NCBI RefSeq assembly: GCF_902809865.1
Contig: NZ_CADDWH010000001.1
Location: 2,728,001-2,792,000, forward strand
Direction of reading: 5' to 3'
DNA: 64,000 nucleotides
DNA from: Halobacillus sp. Marseille-Q1614
GTDB lineage: Bacteria > Bacillota > Bacilli > Bacillales > Halobacillaceae
In this document: positions 1 to 7,909 of the stretch, piece by piece
How the letters are laid out: each line of letters opens with the position of its first letter
How positions within the stretch are numbered: the first letter of the stretch is position 1
Notes under the pieces: generated by a model
The model's database searches: none
What the model was told of the DNA's origin: nothing
What the model saw: only the letters and a program-made list of their open reading frames with translations
Program-made: the position numbers and the translations under genes

Positions 1-193
1 CGATAAAGCTGCTGGCACTTCCGTAAGTCGCAATCATCGTCATCGCTAGAATGAAGCCGCCTAGTTCCCTTCCTCCAAGGAAATACTCAGATAAGAAAGA
101 ATCCGATGATTTTACGAACTTGCTCGCCCAAAATCCGATGAAGAAAATGACGACTAAAAATAATAACAGTGGAATAATGACAGCCCAATTCAC
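1..193 (-). CDS. panF: Sodium/pantothenate-type symporter, N-terminal part (cut by window edge)
   Basis: Only the first 64 codons lie in the window. The reverse strand reads from a GTG start (193-191) into a hydrophobic first helix, then SEYFLGGRELGGF and an ATYGSASSF stretch. These are hallmarks of the sodium:solute symporter (SSS) family, PanF branch, which imports a carboxylate with Na+ across the cytoplasmic membrane. The GTG overlaps the TGA of the upstream small gene by 4 bases (GTGA), so translation is probably coupled. A YhdT-like partner directly upstream is the usual PanF context. Substrate is inferred: with an omega-aminotransferase in the same operon, a beta-alanine-like or other carboxylate is as plausible as pantothenate. 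Confidence 0.8.
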   Translation of the reverse strand, partial: MNWAVIIPLLLFLVVIFFIGFWASKFVKSSDSFLSEYFLGGRELGGFILAMTMIATYGSASSFI

Positions 194-477
194 GTATGAT
201 CGCCCCCTTCTTCATCAAAAGAAACATCAGTAAACCAAAATTTTACGATCACAATGACCAGCACTGACATCACTATAAACCCCAGAACGCAGCTATAGAA
301 AAACCATGCCGGCAGTCCAAATACAAACGAATACTCTTCAGGTGATTTCGATCCCAGGCCGTAAGCAAAACCGAACCACCAAATAAAATTAAAAATAACC
401 AGCCCTACACCCATTAAAGCCTCACGATGAGCGATCTTAAAGCGAGGATCTATCTTTTCTTTTTTCAAATCATTCAC
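190..477 (-). CDS. yhdT: YhdT/DUF997-type small membrane protein, symporter partner
   Basis: A 95-residue protein with two hydrophobic segments (about residues 20-42 and 53-80), a WWFGFAYGLG motif in the first and a short acidic tail. Length, topology and position immediately before a PanF-type symporter match the YhdT (DUF997) family, thought to be an accessory subunit of sodium/pantothenate symporters. It begins 7 bases after the aminotransferase stop and its stop overlaps the symporter start, so the three genes form one operon. The assignment rests on the conserved pairing and topology, not on a catalytic motif. Confidence 0.75.
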   Translation of the reverse strand: MNDLKKEKIDPRFKIAHREALMGVGLVIFNFIWWFGFAYGLGSKSPEEYSFVFGLPAWFFYSCVLGFIVMSVLVIVIVKFWFTDVSFDEEGGDHT

Positions 478-484
478 TCCTTTA

Positions 485-1828
485 TTAGAAACAAGAATCT
501 TGAATGGCCCGTTTTATGGCTCCGCTTAAAAAACGTACAGTTCCTTCATCAATTATTAAAGGGGGAGCAATAGTTAAGACATTATTAAAACCAGCAACCG
601 TGTCACCATTTTTCCCTATTATCACACCAAGTTCTTTACACCTCGTAATTACTTTATTAATCCTTTCTTCTTCGAGTGGTATTCGGGAAGATTGATCCTT
701 CACTAACTCGATTCCAATCACAAGTCCTTTCGAACGAATATCTCCTACATGAGGATGACTCTTCAGCTCAGCCAGTTCATCTATCAATTGCTTGCCTCGG
801 ATTCTTGAATTTTTCACTAAATTTTCTTCTTCAATGATTTCTATGTTTTTCAAAGCCAGGGCACATGCTGAGGGATTTCCGCCGAACGTGTTGACCGTAC
901 GAAAGTGATTATAATCCCCTTCCTCTTTAAAAGCATCATAAATGTCTTTTCGGACGGCTGTTGCAGATAACGGTAAATATCCGCTTGTCACACCTTTAGC
1001 CATCGTTATAATATCAGGGCTGATTCCTTCATGCTGAAAGCCAAACTTCTCTCCGGTTCGACCGAATCCCGAGATGACTTCATCTATGATCAGCAAGACA
1101 CCATGCCGATCACATATATCCCTAACCTTCTTCAAGTAACCTTCAGGTGGAACAAAAACCCCGCCTCCTGTTATGTAAGGCTCCATGATGACTGCGGCCA
1201 CCGTTTCGTCCAATTCCCATGTCATTGTCTGCTCGACCATATCTGCACATTCGTGATTACAGGTTGTCGGCTGCTTCCCTAATGGACAGTGATAGCAATC
1301 CGGCGGCACCGTATGAATAAATCCGGCCGCCAGCGGCTCATATTTATATTTCCGCTGAGCCTGGCCCGTGGCCGCAAGTGCTCCTAATGTCCCGCCGTGA
1401 TACGCACGGTATCTTGAAAGAACTTTGTATCTCTCAGACTCACCCTTTTGGTGAAAGTATTGCCTCGCCACTTTAAAAGCTGCTTCGTTTGCTTCAGACC
1501 CGCTGTTAGAAAAAAAGAAAACATACTCATCATCCAGCCATGAATTAAGCTTTTCCGCCAACTCTATCGCAGGCTTATGACTATGAACAAGCGGATAATA
1601 AGACATCTCTACCATTTGATTATGAGCTGCCTCCGCCAATACTTCCCGTCCATAACCAACATTCACACACCAAAGTCCGCTCATTGCATCCAAATACTTA
1701 TTTTGATCCGTATCTTCTACAAAGCACCCTTTCGCACTTTTTGCAATCAACGGATTCTTTCGAAAAGGAGTCATTCCATGCATGATGTTGTCGTGATCTC
1801 TCTCAATCCATGTTTTAACCTTATTCAT
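485..1828 (-). CDS. Class-III omega-amino acid:pyruvate aminotransferase
   Basis: A 447-residue PLP enzyme of fold type I, class III. SNSGSEANEAAFK (about 107-119) is the phosphate-binding motif, LLIIDEVISGFGRTG (about 245-259) carries the PLP-pyridine Asp249, and Lys278 in ITMAKG is the Schiff-base lysine. Four cysteines (C178, C181, C190, C194; CX2CX8CX3C) are of the kind seen in taurine/beta-alanine:pyruvate aminotransferases. It most likely transfers an omega-amino group to pyruvate, giving alanine and a semialdehyde. The start is ATG with AGGAGGG upstream. First gene of the yhdT-panF operon and divergent from a PucR-type activator, so a catabolic, substrate-induced role is inferred. The exact substrate (beta-alanine, taurine, other) cannot be read from sequence. 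Confidence 0.85.
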   Translation of the reverse strand: MNKVKTWIERDHDNIMHGMTPFRKNPLIAKSAKGCFVEDTDQNKYLDAMSGLWCVNVGYGREVLAEAAHNQMVEMSYYPLVHSHKPAIELAEKLNSWLDDEYVFFFSNSGSEANEAAFKVARQYFHQKGESERYKVLSRYRAYHGGTLGALAATGQAQRKYKYEPLAAGFIHTVPPDCYHCPLGKQPTTCNHECADMVEQTMTWELDETVAAVIMEPYITGGGVFVPPEGYLKKVRDICDRHGVLLIIDEVISGFGRTGEKFGFQHEGISPDIITMAKGVTSGYLPLSATAVRKDIYDAFKEEGDYNHFRTVNTFGGNPSACALALKNIEIIEEENLVKNSRIRGKQLIDELAELKSHPHVGDIRSKGLVIGIELVKDQSSRIPLEEERINKVITRCKELGVIIGKNGDTVAGFNNVLTIAPPLIIDEGTVRFLSGAIKRAIQDSCF

Positions 1829-1896
1829 TTCCGCCCTCCTATTCTGCTGAATTTACACAATTGTCAGCTCGGATAATTTCCCTTCTGCCCTGAATT

Positions 1897-1955
1897 TTTT
1901 TACAATTATTGTGAATATTTAAAATTCATTGTAATGTGTAAACCCTTACAATTCA
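1897..1955. promoter_or_regulatory. Candidate operator region between aminotransferase operon and pucR-like gene
   Basis: The divergent intergenic stretch carries three copies of one heptamer: TTACAAT at 1900-1906, its complement ATTGTAA at 1928-1934, and TTACAAT again at 1946-1952. The last two form an inverted repeat with an 11-base spacer. The first is embedded in an odd palindrome ACAATTATTGT (1902-1912), and ACAATTGT recurs at 1857-1864. This symmetry between a PucR-type regulator and its likely target suggests the regulator's binding sites. Binding itself is inference. Confidence 0.5.
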
Positions 1956-2023
1956 TTAGACACTATACGAATAGTTTAAGAAGAACATTTTACACAGTGT
2001 CCACTCAGAGGAGGTAAACCAAA

Positions 2024-3178
2024 GTGTCACGCCAACATTTAACTATTGAAATGATCCTCTCCATGCCATGTTTTCATAGGGCGAGTCTTATTGCCGGAAG
2101 AAAAGGGACAACCCAACCTGTCTTATGGGCACACATCCTAGAAGTTAATGATATATCAGCGCTGATCAATGGTGGTGAACTCATTCTCACCACGGGGATC
2201 GGCTGGAAAGATGATCCTCAATCAGCCATTAATTTACTTCGCCAATTAATAGAAAATAAAGCTTCTGGATTATGTATCGAGCTTTTTTCTCATACCACTG
2301 AACTGCCCGACCAAGTAATCAGGATAGCTGATGAACACAACTTTCCGTTGATTGTTTTTTATGAACAGGTCAGATTTATTGATATCACCAAAGACATCTA
2401 TGACACCATTTATTATCCCGAACAAAATTTCAACAGTTCTCAGCAGCTCATACAATTTTGGAATACAGAAAAGCTGTCAGAACATGCATGGGCGTCCTTG
2501 TCTTTGGAAGATAATTTGCCTGGCTACTTCGTCCTTGTATTAGGAAATATTAATAATGAACAGCTTTATATGAAGGAAGATGAGTTGAGATGGATCTCCA
2601 GCCCTCTTCATTCTGTTCCTGCCACGTTTTTTATGTTCGTAGACCGCTATAAAGACACCAAAACTCTAAAAAAAAGAATACTGAATAAAATCCGTGCTCA
2701 AGTGCCCTCTGAGGCCACTATTCTTTTTGGAACACCTTTTCATACATATGAAGAATTAAACCAGTCACTGACAAGCCTAAAGAAGACAAAAACGATCGCC
2801 AATTATCATCTCTCAAAAAACAACCTTGCCTATGAAGATCTTCATATTGAAAAAATTCTTCTTCCGATCATCCAGAGCGGTCAAATACAACCACTGGTGG
2901 ATGAGTATCTTGGCGACTTGATCATGCACGACCAACTCCATAATACTGAACTGATACTTACACTCGGCGTTTACTTAAAGTGCAGCTTAAATAAAAAAAT
3001 GGCGGCAGACCATCTATTTATTGTAAGACAGACGCTCTACCACCGTTTAAGTAAGATTGAGGAGCTGCTTGGCAAAGATTATCTGGAAGGGGAACGAAAA
3101 ATCGTTTTGGAAATTCTGCTGAGCTGGATGCTTAATGATGATGGATCTGATTATAAGAAGATAGCCTTGTTCCTCTAA
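2024..3178 (+). CDS. PucR-family transcriptional regulator
   Basis: A 384-residue regulator. Residues 6-125 form the PucR N-terminal sensor domain (LWAHILEVND, GGELILTTGIGW, LIVFYEQVRFIDITKDIY). The C-terminal helix-turn-helix (HTH_30 type) lies at about 320-350, with AADHLFIVRQTLYHRLSKIEELLG. The GTG start at 2024 is preceded by GAGGAGGT at 2009-2016. PucR-type proteins are usually activators of purine, GABA or amino-acid catabolic genes and respond to a pathway metabolite. The divergent aminotransferase-yhdT-panF operon is the obvious target, and repeated TTACAAT sites lie between them. Ligand unknown. Confidence 0.88.
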   Translation: MSRQHLTIEMILSMPCFHRASLIAGRKGTTQPVLWAHILEVNDISALINGGELILTTGIGWKDDPQSAINLLRQLIENKASGLCIELFSHTTELPDQVIRIADEHNFPLIVFYEQVRFIDITKDIYDTIYYPEQNFNSSQQLIQFWNTEKLSEHAWASLSLEDNLPGYFVLVLGNINNEQLYMKEDELRWISSPLHSVPATFFMFVDRYKDTKTLKKRILNKIRAQVPSEATILFGTPFHTYEELNQSLTSLKKTKTIANYHLSKNNLAYEDLHIEKILLPIIQSGQIQPLVDEYLGDLIMHDQLHNTELILTLGVYLKCSLNKKMAADHLFIVRQTLYHRLSKIEELLGKDYLEGERKIVLEILLSWMLNDDGSDYKKIALFL

Positions 3179-3405
3179 CAAAGAGATTATTCTAAATGAA
3201 AGATTGATTATTTTAAAGTATCGGGCTCACATTGTTAAATAAGATTTGTTTTATTCTTAAATAACGGCTGGCTCTTCTTAAAATAACCCATTCTCCCAAA
3301 CAAAAAAGGTTCCTTTTTTAGGAACCTTAAGACTTTCGTCAATTTGCCTGCTTATTGTTTCAGTTTTATCTTTCTTACCACTTAGAAAGGAAGGAGGAAT
3401 GTTTT
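3179..3405. other. Intergenic region with repeated TTAAATAA-type motifs
   Basis: No gene is seen. The stretch 3185-3290 contains several related A/T motifs (GTTAAATAAG, TTATTCTTAAATAACG at 3251-3266, TTCTTAAAATAACC) spaced about 25-30 bases apart, followed by the hairpin at 3302-3328. The same 16-mer and the same order of elements recur at 37.45-37.61 kb. Confidence 0.5.
3302..3328 (-). terminator. Hairpin with T-tract on the minus strand
   Basis: AAGGTTCC and GGAACCTT arms around a short A/T loop. The T-run follows the hairpin only when read on the minus strand, so it could end transcripts leaving the germination operon. That would give those transcripts a 3' end running antisense to the two small + strand ORFs. 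It may also act as a weak terminator for the pucR-like gene. Confidence 0.55.
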
Positions 3406-3531
3406 TTGTTACTCCCAAGTCAAAGGGGACGAATACCGCGTGACTCTTTGGAAAAAAAGAATGATCTCCCTTTTCCCATTAAAATAATAGGACCATTAAT
3501 TAAAAAGCACTCTCCATTTATAACTGTATAG
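3406..3531 (+). CDS. Putative 41-residue small protein
   Basis: A short open frame from TTG (3406) to TAG (3529-3531) sits 8 bases behind a strong AAGGAAGGAGG ribosome site. The product is basic, starts LLPSQRGRIP and ends KKHSPFITV, with no membrane segment. An alternative ATG at 3399, sharing the same ribosome site, would give only a 14-residue peptide in another frame. I recognise no family. The ribosome site is the main support, with a second small gene 46 bases downstream. Confidence 0.35.
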   Translation: MLLPSQRGRIPRDSLEKKNDLPFPIKIIGPLIKKHSPFITV

Positions 3532-3577
3532 ACTTTATTCCTGCACACATAATAATAAAAAATGGAGTGAGTTATTC

Positions 3578-3799
3578 ATGAAAATTATCCTCATTTTCTT
3601 TTTTACAACTATTATTATGCTAATGATCAATTTAGGGATCGATTTGATAATGGGCAGCTATAAGACTACAGCCATAAACAACCTCTTCAATCCTTTTTGG
3701 GTGATGAAACCCTTTGAGTACTTACTTCTCATTATATTATTTGTATGTACACTCGCCGGCCCGATCATATACGCTATTAGAGATAAGTACAAATCTTAA
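3578..3799 (+). CDS. Small two-helix membrane protein, unknown function
   Basis: A 73-residue product with two hydrophobic segments (about 2-25 and 45-67) and a basic C-terminus. The ATG follows GGAGTGAG at a good distance. Its TAA overlaps the stop of the convergent germination permease gene: the two stop codons share bases in TTAA, a tail-to-tail arrangement. No family recognised. The close convergence with a sporulation-phase operon could permit antisense effects between the two transcripts, which is inference. Confidence 0.6.
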   Translation: MKIILIFFFTTIIMLMINLGIDLIMGSYKTTAINNLFNPFWVMKPFEYLLLIILFVCTLAGPIIYAIRDKYKS

Positions 3800-4890
3800 T
3801 AGGACTTGAAATGCCTTCGGGTCAAGGCGATAACGAGTAAAAGCAAAGGAATCCCCATTTGAAAAGGGAGGTTAACATAAAAAGGAACGAATTCAAGGCC
3901 TTCTTTAATATGATCGACAAAACTACTGGCCATTGTCATGGAGGAAAATAAAATAACAAGACTGAATGGAAAGATTAACTGTTTATATGTGGGCACTCGG
4001 AAAAGTTCTGCAGCACTTATCAGCGCCACGTAAAAAAAGATGGCAATCTTGAAAAAACCACCGATTATGAGGGTCATGACAACTGCCACATCTAAACGCT
4101 GGAAAAGACCGGGCATATCAACCAGTCCTATGGCAGTCAACAATGGGAAAGCTGACCGGCTGGTTACATAAGCACCTAGAATAGCAATGTCCATCGCGAC
4201 AACCCACGTTAAGAGAATTCCACTAAAACTGATGGCTGACCAGCCTGCCTTAAGGCCCAATTGAGGGCGATTTAAGTAAGGGAGTAACATGGCAAAAACA
4301 ATCATTTCCCCAAATGGAACAGTATAGGTAACTGGGAGTGCCATCAAAACGGGGGCCCAGCCATTTTCCAAGATGGGGAGTAATTGATTAAAATCAATAT
4401 TTCCGGAAACAAGAACCATAGTTGTTCCTATAAAGCCAATAAGCATTAAGAAGACAAAGAAAATTTCCCCCGTTCTTGCCAGCACTTCAATTCCCTTCCA
4501 CAATACAAAAGCAATAGTGAGTATCATGATCGCATTAATCACAAATATAGGAGTATAGATATAAGTCGAAGCTGTTAATAGTTCGCCAAAATCGCGCAGA
4601 TCCCTCGATGCAATATATAAAAAGTAAAACAAGTACAAGATCCCAAGGGCTCCTCCTATATACTTACCGAGTATTTGCTTTATATAGCCTGTCAGTGAAA
4701 GATCAGGATAGAGACGATAAAGCGCATAATATACGAGAAAAAACAACAGGCCGATGATTAACCCCAAAAATACAGCTATCCAGGCATCCTTTTTCGCTTC
4801 AACTCCCGGGTGAATAACGATAGCTGTCCCAATTTCGAATAAAACCATTAATATAAATAACTGCCAGCCGTTCACTTTGGCTTTTTCCAC
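3796..4890 (-). CDS. Spore germination receptor B subunit (GerKB/GerAB family)
   Basis: A 364-residue inner-membrane permease-like protein with about ten hydrophobic segments. It matches the endospore germination permease (GerAB/GerKB) branch of the amino acid/polyamine transporter superfamily, whose members bind the germinant in the spore inner membrane. The GTG start is preceded by GAGGGG. It is the last gene of the downstream receptor cluster (A at 6202-7791, C at 4974-6182). The size is normal for the family. The germinant cannot be inferred from sequence. Confidence 0.88.
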   Translation of the reverse strand: MEKAKVNGWQLFILMVLFEIGTAIVIHPGVEAKKDAWIAVFLGLIIGLLFFLVYYALYRLYPDLSLTGYIKQILGKYIGGALGILYLFYFLYIASRDLRDFGELLTASTYIYTPIFVINAIMILTIAFVLWKGIEVLARTGEIFFVFLMLIGFIGTTMVLVSGNIDFNQLLPILENGWAPVLMALPVTYTVPFGEMIVFAMLLPYLNRPQLGLKAGWSAISFSGILLTWVVAMDIAILGAYVTSRSAFPLLTAIGLVDMPGLFQRLDVAVVMTLIIGGFFKIAIFFYVALISAAELFRVPTYKQLIFPFSLVILFSSMTMASSFVDHIKEGLEFVPFYVNLPFQMGIPLLLLVIALTRRHFKSY

Positions 4891-4973
4891 ATCAGCTGCC
4901 CCTCTCTAAGGGATTTCAAAAAGTAAAACTATATTTAGACCACAAAATACTCACTCATAATCTTTGCCCGCTT

Positions 4974-6182
4974 TTATTTCTTTTCAAGGATTAAAGGGTT
5001 TGTTCTTAGACCCGTACCGCGAATGAAAAATTCAACCTTCACATCAACATCCAACTCGCTAAAAGTGTTTGACCAATCATCCTTCAATTTCTTCCATTCT
5101 TTTGGATCGCGTCGATTTATCACACCACCGAAATCAAAAATATCGCTTTGTTGTTCTTGAGCAAGCTTGACAGCTGCAGTCACTTCCTGTTCAATCTCTG
5201 ATTCAAATTTAGTATTCAGCTTGGATATAACTCCAGGCTCAGTCAGATCTAACGGACACGCTGCCTCCTGCAAGGCTCCCTCTCCGCGGATATTTATTGT
5301 GATCTTCGGGTCACCGTTCCTTATCACTGCATTCAAATCTGTTTTAGTATTCCGAACTTCCACAGCCATAACTTCATCATTTTCATTACATGGAGATGTG
5401 ACCACCGTTTTATCAATTTTATTTTTCACCCATGCCGCACCGTGAGCTTCCTTATCATCAAGCCAGCCTTTCAGTTTTCCATCCTTTAATAGAGCCAATC
5501 CTTTTATTTCAATAAAAGAGGATGGCGTAACTTGTTGATCTTTTACAGATTTCTGGCCCTCCTCTAGATTGCCGATCAGGGTGATCCCGTTTAATAAAGT
5601 TCCCTTGCTTTCATTATTCAATGTTTGAACTACTTCATTGATATTCTGTTCCGGATTTTCTCCCCACACTTCCGCTGTTTTTTTCGAGGTTTCCTGAATT
5701 TTCATCGCCGGAACTCTTTCCAATGAATTAAGCATACTTAAAATAGATTGGGCTTGAACATCTCTCGCAAGAAAAACACGGGAGGTTGATCGAAACCCGT
5801 AGAACCTTTCAGTAAAGTCCATAACTTCGATAAGCCCGTTCTCTTCTGCCAGACTTTCCCCGATTATAAGCACAACCATATGGGAGAAAGTAAGATTACG
5901 AGGAATTTTTGTTGAAATTTTCCTTGTGGTCTCAAATAAGGTGCTTCCTTCTACACTGTAGGTGACAACCGCTGGTCCCTCTCCACGTTGGGCGATTTCT
6001 CCACCACTTACATGTCCAGGGTTTACAATCTGATAAGAGACATGATATAGATCATCCTCCGTCTTATCGACTCCCATTCCTACCACCAATGCCACGTCCC
6101 CTAATTCATTTTGGTCCCAGCATCCCGTTAATAGAACCAGCCCCGCCACCAGTACCCCTAATAAAGGACGCTTAATTGTCAT
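4974..6182 (-). CDS. Spore germination receptor C subunit (GerKC/GerAC lipoprotein)
   Basis: A 402-residue protein with a lipoprotein signal: hydrophobic N-terminus followed by LLTGCWDQNELGD, the Cys-Trp-Asp start typical of Ger(x)C family proteins. The mature part shows the usual family features, including VVGMGVDKTEDD near the N-terminus and DPKEWKKLKDDW near the end. C subunits are anchored to the outer face of the spore inner membrane and are needed for receptor assembly. It starts 19 bases after the A-subunit gene with AAAGGTGAT as ribosome site. A second, diverged copy is at 9334-10533. Confidence 0.9.
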   Translation of the reverse strand: MTIKRPLLGVLVAGLVLLTGCWDQNELGDVALVVGMGVDKTEDDLYHVSYQIVNPGHVSGGEIAQRGEGPAVVTYSVEGSTLFETTRKISTKIPRNLTFSHMVVLIIGESLAEENGLIEVMDFTERFYGFRSTSRVFLARDVQAQSILSMLNSLERVPAMKIQETSKKTAEVWGENPEQNINEVVQTLNNESKGTLLNGITLIGNLEEGQKSVKDQQVTPSSFIEIKGLALLKDGKLKGWLDDKEAHGAAWVKNKIDKTVVTSPCNENDEVMAVEVRNTKTDLNAVIRNGDPKITINIRGEGALQEAACPLDLTEPGVISKLNTKFESEIEQEVTAAVKLAQEQQSDIFDFGGVINRRDPKEWKKLKDDWSNTFSELDVDVKVEFFIRGTGLRTNPLILEKK

Positions 6183-6201
6183 CTAATCACCTTTCTCTTC
6201 T

Positions 6202-7791
6202 TTAATACAGATTGTCATTCGGCGGAGGGGTTGGTTTTTGACCCTGATCCTGCCGTTTACTATTTTGCTGGCTGATCAGCCTTGGGCGATTTATTAAAGA
6301 CCATAAAGGCTGGCGGATGATAGAATCCTTGATATCCGCCCAAACAACCGGTGCAAAAGGACTTAAATAGGGAATTCCAAATGAACGCAGACTGCTCAGG
6401 TAGGCAATGAGAATAAACAATCCCATAAAAACCCCATAAAAACCAAAACTTACAGCCAGGATCATTAATAAAAAACGTAATAGCCTTGGGGCAACCGTAA
6501 TATTGTAATTAGGGACCGCAAAGCTCGCAATCCCTGTAAATGCGACCACAATAATTGTTGTTGCTGAAACAATCCCCGCTTGTACAGCCGCCTGACCAAG
6601 AACAAGGGCACCGACAATAGATACAGTCTGCCCTACCACACGGGGCATACGGAGCGCAGCCTCTCGTATAATTTCAAACGTAAACTCCATAATCAACACT
6701 TCGAAAAAAAGCGGAAAAGGCACACCCTCCTGCTGAGCAGCAAGACTAATTAATAGAGCCGTCGGAATCATCTGAGGATGAAAGGTCGTTAAGGCAATAT
6801 AAAGGGAAGGCGTAAGTAAAGAAATCGTAAAGCAGATCAGTCTTAACAACCGTAAAAAAGATCCCATAAAAAAGTTTTGATAATAATCACCAGGGGATTG
6901 AAAAAACTGAATAAATAAAGCCGGGGCCACTAAAACAAAAGGTGTCCCATCCACGATGATCGCAATCCTGCCTTCAAGTAAATTGCCTACCACGGCGTCC
7001 GGACGTTCTGTATTAAAAATAGTTGGAAATAGCGTAAAGGGCTCATCCTGAATGTATTGTTCAATATATCCAGATTCGAGAATATCCGCGACTTCAATCT
7101 TGTTCAAACGTTTTTTTATTTCACGACAGACTTTCTCATTTGCTATTCCTTTAATATACATGACAGCAACGTCTGTTTTGCTCACGCTTCCAATCTGCAT
7201 CGTTTCTAACCGTAAATTAGGGGTTTTAAGATAGCGTCGAATCAATGCTGCATTAGTACCAATTGATTCTGTAAACCCAACGTTTGGGCCGCGAACAACG
7301 AGTTGGGTCTTAGGTTCGGAGATTCCGCGGGTTTCCCCGCCCTTGGTGTCTCCGATAACCGCTTCACAATAACCGTCAACAAGGATGACCGTTTGGCCAG
7401 ACAAAACCGCTAATAGTATTTCATTCCATTCAGTAACAAACTTGGTCTTTTCAATTGAATGTGCTTGTTTTTTAATAAATTCAAAAAGAGCAGGCCCCAA
7501 AGGACTCCCCTCAGATGAAGGGTTAACTTTTAAAGTTTTTGAAACAAATTCGTTGACGCTTTTCCTGTTCACTAACCCACTCATATAAACAACAGCCGTA
7601 TCGATGGATGATTCTTCAAACATATCGAATGGACGAATCACTAAATCACTGCTGTCTCCCAGGTCCTTCTTCAATTTACTTAAGTTCACTTGTAAATTTA
7701 CATCAAGAATGTTTTCTGTCTCTGATGTCGAATTTCTCTCTTTTTCAGTCTGTTTCTTTAGCTGATTCTTAGAGCTGTTCCATTTCTTCAT
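6202..7791 (-). CDS. Spore germination receptor A subunit (GerKA/GerAA family)
   Basis: A 529-residue member of the GerA spore germination family. The hydrophilic N-terminal domain (1-290) carries VVYMSGLVNRKSV, RGPNVGFTESIGTNAALIRRYL and EGRIAIIVDGTPFVLVAPALF. It is followed by a membrane part with about five helices and a short Pro/Gln-rich tail. A subunits form the oligomeric ion-channel core of germinant receptors in current models. First gene of the second A-C-B cluster. The ATG has GAGGAATGG upstream, and the 118-base gap to the preceding B gene may hold its own promoter. Confidence 0.9.
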   Translation of the reverse strand: MKKWNSSKNQLKKQTEKERNSTSETENILDVNLQVNLSKLKKDLGDSSDLVIRPFDMFEESSIDTAVVYMSGLVNRKSVNEFVSKTLKVNPSSEGSPLGPALFEFIKKQAHSIEKTKFVTEWNEILLAVLSGQTVILVDGYCEAVIGDTKGGETRGISEPKTQLVVRGPNVGFTESIGTNAALIRRYLKTPNLRLETMQIGSVSKTDVAVMYIKGIANEKVCREIKKRLNKIEVADILESGYIEQYIQDEPFTLFPTIFNTERPDAVVGNLLEGRIAIIVDGTPFVLVAPALFIQFFQSPGDYYQNFFMGSFLRLLRLICFTISLLTPSLYIALTTFHPQMIPTALLISLAAQQEGVPFPLFFEVLIMEFTFEIIREAALRMPRVVGQTVSIVGALVLGQAAVQAGIVSATTIIVVAFTGIASFAVPNYNITVAPRLLRFLLMILAVSFGFYGVFMGLFILIAYLSSLRSFGIPYLSPFAPVVWADIKDSIIRQPLWSLINRPRLISQQNSKRQDQGQKPTPPPNDNLY

Positions 7792-7909
7792 TAGCCATTC
7801 CTCATTAAGAGACTTATGGTTTTATAATGCACAGTAGGATTTATTTTTAAACGTACTGGTAAGGGATAAGGAAAAGGTTCTGTTAAGGGGATTAAACCTG
7901 TCAAATTCA

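Noticed and set aside
5167-5445. 92-codon + strand frame inside the germination C gene
   Set aside because: Antisense to a clear lipoprotein gene, low-complexity and without a start signal.
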